Below are positions 55,523 through 64,000 of a stretch of DNA of 64,000 bases, piece by piece. Position 1 is the first letter of the stretch. The number at the start of each line of letters is the position of its first letter. A program made the position numbers and the translations under genes. This DNA comes from Spirochaetaceae bacterium. GTDB taxonomy: Bacteria > Spirochaetota > Leptospiria > Leptospirales > Leptonemataceae. The notes beneath the pieces are model-generated. The model did no database searches. It had not been told where the DNA came from and was given only the letters and a program-made list of their open reading frames with translations. The stretch is taken from NCBI GenBank assembly GCA_002729885.1, contig PBUB01000035.1:84057-148056 (forward strand). The letters are read 5' to 3'.

Positions 55523-56515
55523 ATGAAAGTCTATGAAGATAATTCTCTGGCAATTGGAAGAACCCCGCTTGTAAAGCTGAATCGAGTAACCGAAGGGGCT
55601 TACGCCAATGTATTTGCCAAGATAGAAGGTAGAAACCCGGCCTATTCCGTAAAGTGCCGAATTGGCGCGAACATGATCTGGGACGCTGAAAAAAGCGGAA
55701 AGCTAAAGAAAGGTATGGAAATTGTAGAGCCTACTTCCGGTAACACCGGTATTGCTCTGGCCTTTGTAGCCGCAGCTCGGGGTTACAAGCTAACTCTGAC
55801 CATGCCAGAATCTATGTCACTGGAACGCCGCAAGGTCCTGAAAGCCTTTGGAGCCAATCTGGTACTGACCGAGGCTGCAAAAGGAATGAAAGGCGCCATT
55901 CAAAAAGCAGCAGAGATTGCTGAAAGCGATCCTGCAAAATACTTCCTTCCCCAGCAGTTTGAAAACCCTGCCAACCCTGCCATTCATGAGCAGACTACAG
56001 GTCCTGAAATCTGGGAAGATACAGATGGAAATATCGATATTCTGGTAGCAGGCGTTGGAACCGGCGGAACCATCACCGGAGTTAGCCGCTACATCAAGAA
56101 TAACAAGAAAAAGGCCATTACATCTGTAGCTGTAGAGCCGGTTCATTCTCCGGTTATTGCACAGACCATCAAAGGTGAAGAGCCTACTCCGGGCCCACAT
56201 AAGATTCAGGGCATCGGCGCTGGATTCGTTCCCAAGAACCTGGACCTCAGCATTGTAGATGAAGTTGAGCAGGTAAGTAACGATGAATCCGTGGAAATGG
56301 CCCGAAGACTGGCCAACGAGGAAGGACTTCTGTCCGGAATCTCCTGCGGCGCTGCTGTAGTGGCTGCTATTCGCCAGGCCAAGAAACCGGAAAACGACGG
56401 CAAAAATATCGTGGTAATTCTGCCAGATGCTGGCGAACGATATCTGTCCAGTGTGCTTTTCGAAGGAATGTTTGCCGGTGTAGAATCTGCTTCTGCATCC
56501 GAAAGCGTCATCTAA
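55523..56515 (+). CDS. cysK: Cysteine synthase (O-acetylserine sulfhydrylase)
   Basis: A 330-residue PLP enzyme making cysteine from O-acetylserine and sulfide. The lysine that binds PLP is in [16 protein letters not shown], the substrate loop is [12 protein letters not shown], and the PLP phosphate motif is [11 protein letters not shown]. The ending [12 protein letters not shown] and [14 protein letters not shown] are typical. The ATG is preceded by AGGAGAAAGTT. A pair of hairpins follows the gene, the second a canonical terminator. Confidence 0.95.
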   Translation: MKVYEDNSLAIGRTPLVKLNRVTEGAYANVFAKIEGRNPAYSVKCRIGANMIWDAEKSGKLKKGMEIVEPTSGNTGIALAFVAAARGYKLTLTMPESMSLERRKVLKAFGANLVLTEAAKGMKGAIQKAAEIAESDPAKYFLPQQFENPANPAIHEQTTGPEIWEDTDGNIDILVAGVGTGGTITGVSRYIKNNKKKAITSVAVEPVHSPVIAQTIKGEEPTPGPHKIQGIGAGFVPKNLDLSIVDEVEQVSNDESVEMARRLANEEGLLSGISCGAAVVAAIRQAKKPENDGKNIVVILPDAGERYLSSVLFEGMFAGVESASASESVI

Positions 56516-56533
56516 TTCGAGATGTATTTACCG

Positions 56534-56588
56534 CTGCCGGGAAGATTTCCCGGCAGATTTATAGAAGGGGCTACATGCCCCTTTTTTT
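56534..56588 (+). terminator. Tandem hairpins ending in a Rho-independent terminator after cysK
   Basis: CTGCCGGGAA (56534-56543) pairs with TTCCCGGCAG (56547-56556). Next AAGGGGC (56565-56571) pairs with GCCCCTT (56577-56583), and a T-run follows to 56588. The second hairpin is a standard terminator; the first may reinforce it. Confidence 0.85.
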
Positions 56589-56596
56589 ATTCCTTT

Positions 56597-57514
56597 ATGA
56601 TTTCAGTTGCCCTCCCAAAAGCATACGGCACCATGGAGCTGATGAGCCTGCCGGGCAAAGATCTGGAGTTTCCAGAATCATCCTCTATCCTTACAGAGCG
56701 AAAGAGTCAGCTGGAAAGCTCCTGGAAAGAAGCTCTAAAAAGCCTACCTGGAAATCAGAGAAAGGATTACCTGGAACTGGTGGAGTCTACCACTCGTCGT
56801 CTTTCGGATGGCACCGGTCCGGGGGAGTGGCTTTTCTATCAGCACTTCCTGAGAGGGGGCTGCCTTCAGGCCATGATTTTACATCATGGAAAGCCAGTGT
56901 ATTATTTTGGAATCCCTTTGAAGGATTGGAAGTTCTGGGATGAACCTGGACCTGCTCCCATGGAGGGGCTCGAGTCCATTCGAGTAAGTAGAAAGGAAAT
57001 CAGCATCCAGGCTGTGGTGCCCTCCCAGAGCTCTCATCTAATCAGACATATGCTTTCCGGCGAATTGATGCCAGTGGCCACAAGAATTCTCAGGGCCGAT
57101 GCAGGCCGGAATCCTGAAAACTGGATCGATTCCGTTCAGGATCTTTCCATGTATCTCACGAGTAGAATCAAGCGTGCTCTGGAAAAGGCCCAGCCCGTAA
57201 CCATATCTCATTTTCTATTTCAGGATCTCACCCGCTATGTAGAAGAGGTAGGAGAATTCTGGACTCTGGAAATTATTGATGAGATTCGAAAGACGATAAA
57301 GAGCAACCTGAAAAAGCGAGATACCCTGGTTTCTCTAACTCCTGTATCCCACCTGGTGCTTTCTACAGGTCCAAGAGAAGAGCAAATCCGACAGAGATTC
57401 CATCATATATATTTTGATATTCGCAACCTGGTTCTGGATTATTCTATTTTTGCCACCACCGTCGAAACGCCGGATTACCGAATTGCCGATATTCTGGAGA
57501 AACTAAAACTTTGA
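56597..57514 (+). CDS. Conserved-looking protein of unknown function
   Basis: A 305-residue protein, not recognised. The frame is open further upstream, but that part lies on the cysK terminator, so a start at ATG 56597 or 56633 is more likely. It is hydrophilic with no membrane segment. The central part (EWLFYQHFLRGGCLQAMILH) and the C-terminal half (SVQDLSMYLTSRIKRALEKA, then LVLDYSIFATTVETPDYRI) look folded. It overlaps argH (TTG start) by four bases, so the two are translationally coupled, though no role in arginine synthesis is evident. Confidence 0.6.
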   Translation: MISVALPKAYGTMELMSLPGKDLEFPESSSILTERKSQLESSWKEALKSLPGNQRKDYLELVESTTRRLSDGTGPGEWLFYQHFLRGGCLQAMILHHGKPVYYFGIPLKDWKFWDEPGPAPMEGLESIRVSRKEISIQAVVPSQSSHLIRHMLSGELMPVATRILRADAGRNPENWIDSVQDLSMYLTSRIKRALEKAQPVTISHFLFQDLTRYVEEVGEFWTLEIIDEIRKTIKSNLKKRDTLVSLTPVSHLVLSTGPREEQIRQRFHHIYFDIRNLVLDYSIFATTVETPDYRIADILEKLKL

Positions 57515-58917
57515 AACACTCATCCAACGATAAGCTATGGCAGGGTCGAAGCTCCGGCGACGTTGCCGATATCACCGTCGAAATTGGACAATCCATTGAC
57601 CTGGACATAAAACTCTATCGCGAAGATATCCAGGGCTCCCGTGCCCATGCCAGAATGCTTCAAAAGATTGGCGTTCTGGACCAAGCCGAACTGGATCAAA
57701 TCCTGGAGGGACTGAGCACAGTAGAAGGCGAAATTGCAGCCAGGCAGATGCCACTGCGATGGGATCTGGAAGACATTCATACGCATGTTGAGAATCGATT
57801 GATTGAACTCATTGGTGAGCCAGCACGAAAGTTACATACAGCGCGATCCAGAAATGATCAGATCGCTGTTGATACGCATCTATACGTAAAAAAGAAAAGC
57901 CAGGAACTGCGATTTGGCATCCTGGATCTCTGCAGAGATCTTCTGGCCCAGGCAGAAAAGAACATCGATGTTACGATTCCAGCCTATACGCATCTTCAAG
58001 TAGCCCAGCCTGCCAGACTGGCCCATCCTTTGATGGCACATTTCTGGAGTTTCTTTCGCGATGCTGAGAGGCTGGCGTTTGCTCTGGACCAGGCGGATCG
58101 ACTTCCTCTGGGTAGCGGGGCCTGTCTCGGAGTAAACTACGATACAGACAGGGAGTTTCTGCGACAGGAACTGAAGTTCGGCTCCATTTACGAAAATTCC
58201 ATGGACGCTGTGGCCAGTCGCGATCATATCTTGAACTTCTTATATGCCACCAGCGTATTTGCCGTGCATGCATCCAGAATCGCTGAAGAGATCATTCTAT
58301 GGTGCAGCGTTGAGTTTTCATTTTTGAAGTTGCCGGATTCCGTTACCACCGGCTCCAGCATCATGCCTCAAAAAAAGAATCCGGATCTGGCAGAACTGAT
58401 TCGCGGCAAAGCCGGTCGACTGAACGGAAACTTGATCAGCCTCATGACATCGGTGAAGGGTCTGCCTCTGGCATACAACAGAGACCTGCAGGAAGACAGG
58501 CAACCCTTGCTGGATTCTGCCTATCAGGCTGAGTTAATTCTCAAAGCGCTGCGGGCCATGGTTCAGGGTATGGAGTTTCAGGATCAGAATATGAAAAGTT
58601 CCCTGGAAAAAGGCTACGCCACAGCCACCGACCTGGCAGATGCTCTGGTCTGGCAAAAGAAAATCCCTTTTCGAGAAGCTCATCATGCAGTGGGCAAACT
58701 TGTGGCCCTGTGCGAAGAAGATGGTGTGCCTTTAACCAGGGTCTCTGCTGATAGAAGAAGCCAGGCGCATCCAGCCTTTGCAGATGATGATTTCTACACC
58801 AATGCCGTAGATCCCACCACCAGCGCAGACAGAAAGGTTTCCCAGGGCGGCACGGCCCGCTTTCGCATCGAAGAGCAGATGCAAGAGGCCCACCGTAAGC
58901 TCGAAGAGGCGGGCTAG
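57511..58917 (+). CDS. argH: Argininosuccinate lyase
   Basis: A 468-residue enzyme of the last step of arginine biosynthesis, splitting argininosuccinate to arginine and fumarate. The signature loop GSSIMPQKKNPDLAELIRG is present, with HTARSRNDQIAVDTHLY and TIPAYTHLQVAQPARLAH carrying the other conserved active-site residues. The full family length is present. The start is a TTG at 57511 that overlaps the previous stop (TTGA), with GGAGA upstream. No other arg gene is nearby. Confidence 0.94.
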   Translation: MKHSSNDKLWQGRSSGDVADITVEIGQSIDLDIKLYREDIQGSRAHARMLQKIGVLDQAELDQILEGLSTVEGEIAARQMPLRWDLEDIHTHVENRLIELIGEPARKLHTARSRNDQIAVDTHLYVKKKSQELRFGILDLCRDLLAQAEKNIDVTIPAYTHLQVAQPARLAHPLMAHFWSFFRDAERLAFALDQADRLPLGSGACLGVNYDTDREFLRQELKFGSIYENSMDAVASRDHILNFLYATSVFAVHASRIAEEIILWCSVEFSFLKLPDSVTTGSSIMPQKKNPDLAELIRGKAGRLNGNLISLMTSVKGLPLAYNRDLQEDRQPLLDSAYQAELILKALRAMVQGMEFQDQNMKSSLEKGYATATDLADALVWQKKIPFREAHHAVGKLVALCEEDGVPLTRVSADRRSQAHPAFADDDFYTNAVDPTTSADRKVSQGGTARFRIEEQMQEAHRKLEEAG

Positions 58918-58942
58918 AGCTCCGGGCCAGAATCTTTTAGTT

Positions 58943-59155
58943 TTAGGCAGCCAAATCCCTGCCCTGGATCCGCCTGAACCGCTTCCGAAGCTTCAAGTTT
59001 TCTGCTACTACGAACTCCCCGAACCCGACGGTAAAATGACAACGGACTTCGCTACGGGAAGCCCATTCTTCGTCCGGAAAGTAACTTTGCGCCTCCCACT
59101 TCCCATACGGGCCAAATTCCGCCGGAATTGCTGATTGAGCCCATCCAGATGGCAT
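58943..59155 (-). CDS. Possible small ORF between argH and speE
   Basis: A 70-codon reading frame on the minus strand (MPSGWAQSAIPAEFGPYGKW...) fills most of the 281-base argH-speE gap. It has no recognisable motif, no supporting ribosome binding site was found, and it may well be noncoding. It is listed because nothing else explains the gap. Confidence 0.12.
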   Translation of the reverse strand: MPSGWAQSAIPAEFGPYGKWEAQSYFPDEEWASRSEVRCHFTVGFGEFVVAENLKLRKRFRRIQGRDLAA

Positions 59156-59198
59156 TCTAAAGTCCTTTGATCCAGATGTCGGAGAAAAATCATGACCA

Positions 59199-60152
59199 AT
59201 GGCACAGGGACATAGCGAAAAAGCCCTTCTGGAAGGCGGAGCCACAGGGAATATCTATTTCGAAACAGTTCAATCCGGACTACTGGCCGGTTTTACCTTT
59301 CAGGAAATCCTTTTTGAAAAGAGCACAGAGTTTCAGCAGGCAACCCTGGTTCAAACCGAGGCTTTTGGGAAGACTCTGTTTCTGGATGGAATTCTGAACT
59401 CGGCCGAATCGGATGAATTTATCTATCATGAGGCACTGGTTCATCCGGCCATGATTCGTTCCCGGTCCAGAAAGAGAGTGCTCATTGTAGGCGGGGCCGA
59501 AGGAGGAGTGCTGCGAGAGGTCTTTCGCTACCAGGACGTAGAGCAATGCGTGATGGTGGACATCGATGGAGAACTGGTACAGCTCTGTCAGGATCACCTG
59601 GCCGATGTTTACGGCAATCCCTGGAAGGATCCGCGACTGAAACTGCTGCACCAGGATGGACGAAGCTATCTGGAAGAATCCGAGCCTTTCGATGTGATCA
59701 TTCTGGATCTTAATGAAGCCACCGAGGAAGGCCCGGCCAGACTACTTTTTACAAGGGAGTTCTATGCCCTGATTCGCAAGAAGTTAAATCCAGGGGGCAT
59801 GGTTTCCATGCAAAGTGAATGGATCAACACTGGATTCCATTTTGATCTCTGCAAGACTCAGAAGGCATCCCTGGGTCAGATCGTAGTTCTGGAGGTTTCC
59901 GTGCCCAGCTTTCTCTTACCGGAAGCATTGAATCTGGCCAGCCAGGAAGGTACCGTGCCCAATCCCTCGCCAGAGCAAATCGATAAAGAGCTGGAAAATC
60001 TGGACATCTCTACCAGATTCTACAACGGAAGTATGGATCTGAAACTTCGAACATTATCCCCCTCCCAAATGGAGGGCTATAAGAAACCTGCTCGCATTTT
60101 TTCCGATAATGAGCCACCGGTGTTCGAGGATTCGGAGGTGCAAAGTGGATGA
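59199..60152 (+). CDS. speE: Polyamine aminopropyltransferase (spermidine/thermospermine-synthase-like)
   Basis: A 317-residue aminopropyltransferase that should use decarboxylated SAM. The nucleotide-binding motif is GGAEGG at 98-103, in place of the usual GGGDGG, followed by VMVDIDGELV. The catalytic region reads DLNEATEEGPARLL (Asp170, Glu173), in place of the usual DxxDP. The motif layout is closest to the agmatine aminopropyltransferase and thermospermine synthase branch. A GGAGA lies 13 bases before the ATG, and an overlapping seven-codon frame begins at 59192. It is followed by a small gene sharing the operon. The substrate (putrescine, agmatine or spermidine) is not settled. Confidence 0.87.
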   Translation: MAQGHSEKALLEGGATGNIYFETVQSGLLAGFTFQEILFEKSTEFQQATLVQTEAFGKTLFLDGILNSAESDEFIYHEALVHPAMIRSRSRKRVLIVGGAEGGVLREVFRYQDVEQCVMVDIDGELVQLCQDHLADVYGNPWKDPRLKLLHQDGRSYLEESEPFDVIILDLNEATEEGPARLLFTREFYALIRKKLNPGGMVSMQSEWINTGFHFDLCKTQKASLGQIVVLEVSVPSFLLPEALNLASQEGTVPNPSPEQIDKELENLDISTRFYNGSMDLKLRTLSPSQMEGYKKPARIFSDNEPPVFEDSEVQSG

Positions 60153-60753
60153 GAATCTTGTAGGCTCCTATAAAACCATTGCCGGGGAACTTGCCATTTC
60201 GCTTACCGAAGATCAGCATAAATATATTCTCCGGCAACTGGAAAAGCTTCAGGATGATACCCGGGAGATAGACATTGAATTCCAGAGGCATAAGGAGAGC
60301 AACCCGGCCCCTCCTCGCTTCTGGCTGGCTATTCTGCGGACTTTAAAGTATCAACTTAACCTGCGCTCCAACCTTCTATACAGATACGATACATTTGTTA
60401 AAGCCTACGAAAGCCTTTCTCGCATGCCGGATCCCACCGAAGATCACAGGCAGCTACTCAAAGAAGTGGGAGATTACCTCTATCAGGTAGATGATCTGGC
60501 AGGTATCATAGAGCGACTGCACAGCAGGCTGATTCCCGGATTAAGAGAGGCCATGGTAGAAACTCATGGCATTATGGTGGAACCCGGCGAGAAGCTCTAC
60601 CACGGCAAAGCCAACGATGATGCCTTCGAAAAAATTAAACCTGACCTGGAAGAAATGATCAGTACATGCTATCAGTTAAAAGATCAAAGCAGGATTGAAA
60701 GTGGACTGTTGCGGATGATTCGACTGATCCTGAGCAGTCGCGATACGGAGTAA
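60145..60753 (+). CDS. Unknown helical protein downstream of speE
   Basis: A 202-residue, highly charged, mostly helical protein with no membrane segment or signal peptide. GTG 60145 overlaps the speE stop by eight bases and has GGAGGT upstream, which makes it a better start than the upstream ATG at 60109. No family recognised. Coupling to the aminopropyltransferase suggests a linked role in polyamine metabolism or its control. The intergenic stretch up to 61002 shows no gene. Confidence 0.7.
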   Translation: MDENLVGSYKTIAGELAISLTEDQHKYILRQLEKLQDDTREIDIEFQRHKESNPAPPRFWLAILRTLKYQLNLRSNLLYRYDTFVKAYESLSRMPDPTEDHRQLLKEVGDYLYQVDDLAGIIERLHSRLIPGLREAMVETHGIMVEPGEKLYHGKANDDAFEKIKPDLEEMISTCYQLKDQSRIESGLLRMIRLILSSRDTE

Positions 60754-61002
60754 ACGATCTCCCCGGAAACTCCACTCTGCTGGCTCTCTCTACCCTTTCT
60801 CAGTCTCTAAAAGGCAGTCACTGTTGCCGGAATTCGGATGCCGATGCGCTGACTCCAGGTTAATCATGATGAGTCTACGATGGCCGAGCCGAACCCTTCA
60901 CAGTATCTTCGGTGAGGCAGCGATGGCAAATACGTTGCCTGCACATTATCCGCTGCATTCGGCGATGGCAAAACAAAGTCACCGCAGCACCGCGGCCTCT
61001 GC

Positions 61003-61030
61003 CCCCGGCTCCAGGGCTTCTGAGCCGGGG
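61003..61030 (-). terminator. Terminator-like hairpin after pcnB
   Basis: CCCCGGCTC (61003-61011) and GAGCCGGGG (61022-61030) form a perfect nine-base-pair stem with a ten-base loop, eight bases past the pcnB stop on the minus strand. No T-run follows. A second short inverted repeat (TAACG/CGTTA, 61032-61047) overlaps the end of pcnB. Confidence 0.55.
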
Positions 61031-61037
61031 CTAACGA

Positions 61038-62417
61038 CTAGCCGTTATCTGCATGTTCCGGGGCTCGCCTATCCTCAAAGTCTCTTTTTCTGGCGCGCCG
61101 ACCGGTAAATGTGGTTACGATCTTGTTTGGCTCTGGTGGCCGGGCCCGAGGCCCAATCTCCCAGAACATTGCCTTTTGAATCGCTTCGTCATCCTGTTGC
61201 GAAATGGCGTAGATCTTGAACACAGAAAATGCCTCAAAGAAAAATACCTTCTTTTTGAACACTTCCGGGCGATCTTTACCTTTTCGACCTTTACGATGAA
61301 ACCTGGGTTGTGCGATAAAGATCTGAATCAAGCGATCACGATCCTTCCCTGAAATCTGGGCGCTCTTGCAAAATTCATGTATCCCGGAACGAACGTATTC
61401 TGCAAGGTGCATCTCTCGTTTCCAGGGACCGGCCAGAAATACATCCGGTACCATATCGCATAGAAACAGGGCAAGATACACATTGATTGTCAGTTCTTCC
61501 CTTTCGGACAACATTCGATCCGCCACAGAGATTCGCTGACCCACAGGCAATTCGCGGAAGTCCGATTCTCCCAGTTTTCCTTTCTTGCGGGTAGCTTCCA
61601 TGGCTTCTGGAAAGAGTGCATCCAGCAAGCCGGTATCGTAAAGAGATGCAAAAATATCCAGAGCTCGGCCTGTTCGAAAGATTTTAGCATACTCTTCCAG
61701 CAAACGGTTCTGGTTAGCCTTCAAGATTTGCTCTCTGTTCTTGCGAATGGCCTTGAAGCAGGTGTTATCCATCTTCATTTCAAGAAGTGCGGAAAACTTT
61801 GCTGCCCGTAGCATGCGAACCGGATCTTCCTGAAAACTAACGTCAGGATCTCCAATAACGCACAGGGTCTTGCTCTGTAGATCTTCAAATCCACCTACAT
61901 AGTCTATGATGCTTTCATTTCGAGGATCAAAGAAGAGAGCATTCATTGTGAAGTCGCGCCTGGCAGCATCTTCCGGAGGCGTTCCGAATTCATTGTCTCT
62001 TTTGATCAGATAGTCCTTCCCCTTTTCCGGTGACTTGAATCGATGCTCGGGAACGCTGCGAAACGTGGAAACTTCAATGACTTTTCCACCGCGAAACATG
62101 ATGTGTACGATCTTGAATCGTCTACCAATGCTTCGCGAATTGCTGAACAGCTTACGGATCTGGGCGGGTGTGGCGGTAGTTACTACATCAAAATCTTTGG
62201 GTTTTTTTCCCAGTAGAACATCGCGCACGCAACCGCCCACCAGATACGATCGGTGTCCGTATCGGTTCAATCGGTTGATTACTTTCAGAGCATCTTGATC
62301 CATGTTCTCCCGGCGGAGAGGATGGAATTCCTTATAGATGCGCTTCCCATCCGGGTATCGGAGCACCCGGGCCAGCCCACGGCGAGGCCTGAAGAAGCGC
62401 AGAATTTTATGGATCAT
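61038..62417 (-). CDS. pcnB: Poly(A) polymerase I / CCA-type nucleotidyltransferase
   Basis: A 459-residue nucleotidyltransferase. The catalytic site is YLVGGCVRDVLLGKKPKDFD, with the GG and DxD-like acidic residues. The motif RRDFTMNALFFDP is typical of PcnB. The basic C-terminal tail (VTTFTGRRARKRDFEDRR) is also typical of PcnB-type poly(A) polymerases rather than CCA-adding enzymes, so polyadenylation of RNA is the more likely role. The ATG at 62417 is chosen over a TTG at 62468. It diverges from the M23 peptidase gene. Confidence 0.85.
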   Translation of the reverse strand: MIHKILRFFRPRRGLARVLRYPDGKRIYKEFHPLRRENMDQDALKVINRLNRYGHRSYLVGGCVRDVLLGKKPKDFDVVTTATPAQIRKLFSNSRSIGRRFKIVHIMFRGGKVIEVSTFRSVPEHRFKSPEKGKDYLIKRDNEFGTPPEDAARRDFTMNALFFDPRNESIIDYVGGFEDLQSKTLCVIGDPDVSFQEDPVRMLRAAKFSALLEMKMDNTCFKAIRKNREQILKANQNRLLEEYAKIFRTGRALDIFASLYDTGLLDALFPEAMEATRKKGKLGESDFRELPVGQRISVADRMLSEREELTINVYLALFLCDMVPDVFLAGPWKREMHLAEYVRSGIHEFCKSAQISGKDRDRLIQIFIAQPRFHRKGRKGKDRPEVFKKKVFFFEAFSVFKIYAISQQDDEAIQKAMFWEIGPRARPPEPNKIVTTFTGRRARKRDFEDRRAPEHADNG

Positions 62418-62514
62418 TTCAGATGAACCATCATGAAAATAGCCGATAGAATCAAGTAAATTCCACAATGGTTTTTTGCTCGCAGCCCTGGCCTGGCAGT
62501 CCAGAAACGTGTGT

Positions 62515-63480
62515 ATGCGGGAGAAAATCCGGAAATTTCTGCAGAATCACCTGCATCTGTGGAATCGGCGCCGGGAGAAGGCCTGGGCCGGGCTTTCCAT
62601 ACTTGTTTTTCCGGAAATGTCCTCCGCACCTCCCGTCAGGCTCCGAATCAACTACTACATTCTCTTCTTTGTGGTGGCTCTCATTGTCTCTGTGGTGCTT
62701 TCTGGAGCCGTGCTCTGGCTGGGCCGTCAATTTGAAACCGTACAGTCCGTATCCAGCATCGAGCGCCGAAAAGTTATGCTTTCCAATTTCCATGTTCTAC
62801 TGGATGAAAAGAGGGTATTGCTAAAGCGGAGCAGAGAGCAAATTGAGTCCTTTCGAGATCTCTCCTGGAAAGATGCCAGAGATCTGGAAGACTACATTGA
62901 AAGCCAGATTACCCCCCAGAGCGTGCAGGATGTTACTCCGGCCAGCAGACTTGAGCAGGATTTGATTACGCTGAAGTCCCTGTCCCAGGAATCGGACGTA
63001 GTTCTGGGCACAGCTGCCCATCATGGTCTACATATGATCTGGAATCGGGCCTATCTGAACTGGATTATCCCACGAGGAAGACCCATGATGCCTGGTGTAG
63101 GTTCAATATCGTCCGGATATGGTGGCCGAAAAGATCCGTTTGGTCGGTCCACTGAAGGAGATTTCCATACCGGTGTGGATTTTGCTGCGGCTCCTGGCAC
63201 CCCCATTATTGCAACAGCGCCGGGCATGGTGATGCAAACCGTGGGAGAAAGCCGGTCTGGCTATGGAATCTATGTCCGATTGCACCATGGATTTGGCATA
63301 TCCACGCTCTATGCTCACTGCTCAGAACTGGCGGTGAAAGAAGGTCAGCGAGTGGATCGCGGTGATGTAATTGCCTATGTCGGCGCCACCGGATCGGCCA
63401 CCGGTCACCATTTGCACTATGAAGTCCGATTCGGATCCAACCGGGGTCGTAATCCGGCTCCATTCATTAGTCTGAAATAG
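62515..63480 (+). CDS. M23/LytM family peptidase with N-terminal anchor
   Basis: A 321-residue cell-wall or division-associated protein. A single hydrophobic segment (INYYILFFVVALIVSVVLSG, about 46-65) anchors it to the inner membrane. A coiled-coil region follows (about 80-145), then the LytM domain with zinc ligands in DFHTGVDFAAAPGTP and GHHLHYEVRFG. All expected zinc ligands are visible, so it is probably an active peptidoglycan endopeptidase. The start at ATG 62515 is more plausible than 62476. It is the last gene before the repeat array. Confidence 0.87.
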   Translation: MREKIRKFLQNHLHLWNRRREKAWAGLSILVFPEMSSAPPVRLRINYYILFFVVALIVSVVLSGAVLWLGRQFETVQSVSSIERRKVMLSNFHVLLDEKRVLLKRSREQIESFRDLSWKDARDLEDYIESQITPQSVQDVTPASRLEQDLITLKSLSQESDVVLGTAAHHGLHMIWNRAYLNWIIPRGRPMMPGVGSISSGYGGRKDPFGRSTEGDFHTGVDFAAAPGTPIIATAPGMVMQTVGESRSGYGIYVRLHHGFGISTLYAHCSELAVKEGQRVDRGDVIAYVGATGSATGHHLHYEVRFGSNRGRNPAPFISLK

Positions 63481-63613
63481 CTCTCAGGGCACCTTCCAAA
63501 CAGATCCAGCCAGGTTTTCAGTAACAGATTTCTGGCCAAATAAACCAACGGCCCTTTGACATATTATCCGACTCCGGCAACTACCCGAACCCGCCGGTCA
63601 TCGGACACAGCAG

Positions 63614-64000
63614 GGTTCCACCTATGATCATCAGAACGCTTTTAGGCGAACCTCCCGACCGCACCGCCGGTTCGGCTTATGATCATCAGAACGTCATAAG
63701 TCGCACGTTGAGAACGGCGCGCAGGGTTCCACCTATGATCATCAGAACGCTTTTACGCGAGCCTCCCGAGCGCACCACCGGTTCGGCTTTTGACCATCAG
63801 AACGCTTTTAGGCGAACCTCCCGACCGCACCGCCGGTTCGACCTATGATCATCAGAACGTCATAAGTCGCACGTCGAAAACGGCTCCGCACGGTTCCACT
63901 TATGACCAGCAGAACGCTTTTAGGCGAACCTCCCGACCGCACCGCCGGTTCGGCTTATGATCATCAGAACGTCATAAGTCGCACGTTGAGAACGGCGCGC
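63614..64000. repeat. Tandem array of about 55-bp repeats with two alternating modules
   Basis: Seven units run from 63614 to the window edge and continue beyond it. Each has a core close to TATGATCATCAGAAC (positions 63623, 63678, 63734, 63789, 63844, 63901 and 63956; spacings 55, 56, 55, 55, 57, 55). The core contains the self-complementary octamer ATGATCAT. Two following sequences alternate in the order A B A A B A B. Type A begins GCTTTTAGGCGAACC and type B begins GTCATAAGTCGCACG. Each A module ends in CGAACC, pairing with GGTTCG of the next unit around a 16-base loop; each B module has AACGT pairing with ACGTT. There is no unique spacer as in CRISPR. Short reading frames inside are a by-product of the repeat. 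From 63481 to 63613 is only partly related degenerate sequence. Confidence 0.9.

Noticed and set aside
60754..61037. A gene between the speE operon and pcnB
   Set aside because: The longest plus-strand frame runs into pcnB on the other strand and has no motif; the region looks noncoding.
63624..63848. A coding sequence inside the repeat array
   Set aside because: The reading frame is only the periodic translation of the repeats; unit lengths of 55, 56 and 57 break any constant frame across the array.
63614..64000. CRISPR array
   Set aside because: The parts between the cores are two recurring modules, not unique spacers, no cas gene is near, and the core is short and not typical of a CRISPR repeat.
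1..64000. tRNA, rRNA, transposase, phage or plasmid genes
   Set aside because: No tRNA-like T-arm followed by a full cloverleaf, no rRNA stretch and no transposase or integrase motif was seen by eye; a tRNAscan or Rfam search would be decisive.

Overview
The window reads as a chromosomal segment of a Gram-negative, aerobic heterotroph with a GC content near 50 percent. The best guess is a spirochaete of the order Leptospirales. That guess rests on gene content only: a plastid-type ferredoxin-NADP reductase ending in tyrosine, which is characteristic of Leptospira; a complete-looking beta-oxidation set (acyl-CoA ligase, acyl-CoA dehydrogenase, thiolase) scattered among unlinked operons; and the mix of sensor kinases and polyamine and amino-acid genes. 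No rRNA, tRNA, insertion sequence, phage gene or CRISPR array was seen, and the window is almost entirely ordinary chromosomal coding sequence.

Layout. 1-6.7 kb: the start of an ABC ATPase gene, a ferredoxin-NADP reductase, an alpha/beta hydrolase, a membrane-anchored spermidine-synthase-like methyltransferase, a long-chain acyl-CoA ligase and an MFS transporter. 6.8-31 kb: a storage-carbohydrate region containing a giant GlgX-MalQ fusion, a GT4 glycogen-synthase-like enzyme overlapping a GH57 enzyme, a trehalose synthase-maltokinase fusion, glycogen phosphorylase, a ROK sugar kinase and a two-domain kinase-like protein. Two unrelated units are embedded in it. One is an ammonium transporter fused to a predicted adenylate cyclase behind a strong sigma-54 promoter match. 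The other is a four-gene copper cluster (SCO1, multicopper oxidase, small membrane protein, cupredoxin/beta-helix protein). 31-41 kb: M48 protease, a bacterial voltage-gated channel with an unusually acidic selectivity filter, thiolase, MBL-fold hydrolase, chemoreceptor, methyltransferase and a kinase/response-regulator pair. 41-51 kb: a ferritin-like di-iron protein overlapping UppS, an SDR protein, MetAP, an unknown membrane protein, an esterase, acyl-CoA dehydrogenase, and a cytochrome P450 with its TetR-type regulator and a palindromic candidate operator. 51-63.5 kb: a hybrid kinase with a small secreted partner, unknown membrane proteins, CysK, ArgH, an aminopropyltransferase, PcnB and an M23 peptidase. 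63.6 kb to the right edge: an array of about 55-bp repeats built from two alternating modules that runs out of the window.

How the genes work together. The carbohydrate enzymes can make and degrade an alpha-glucan and interconvert it with trehalose, maltose, maltose-1-phosphate and glucose-1-phosphate. GlgE and a classical GlgB are not in this window. The fatty-acid enzymes point to fatty acids as an energy source. The least expected items are the Amt-cyclase fusion with its nitrogen-type promoter, the copper cluster with a duplicated membrane module, the Ca-like channel filter and the terminal repeat array.

All calls come from reading sequence and translated proteins. No database search was run, so family names are by motif recognition.
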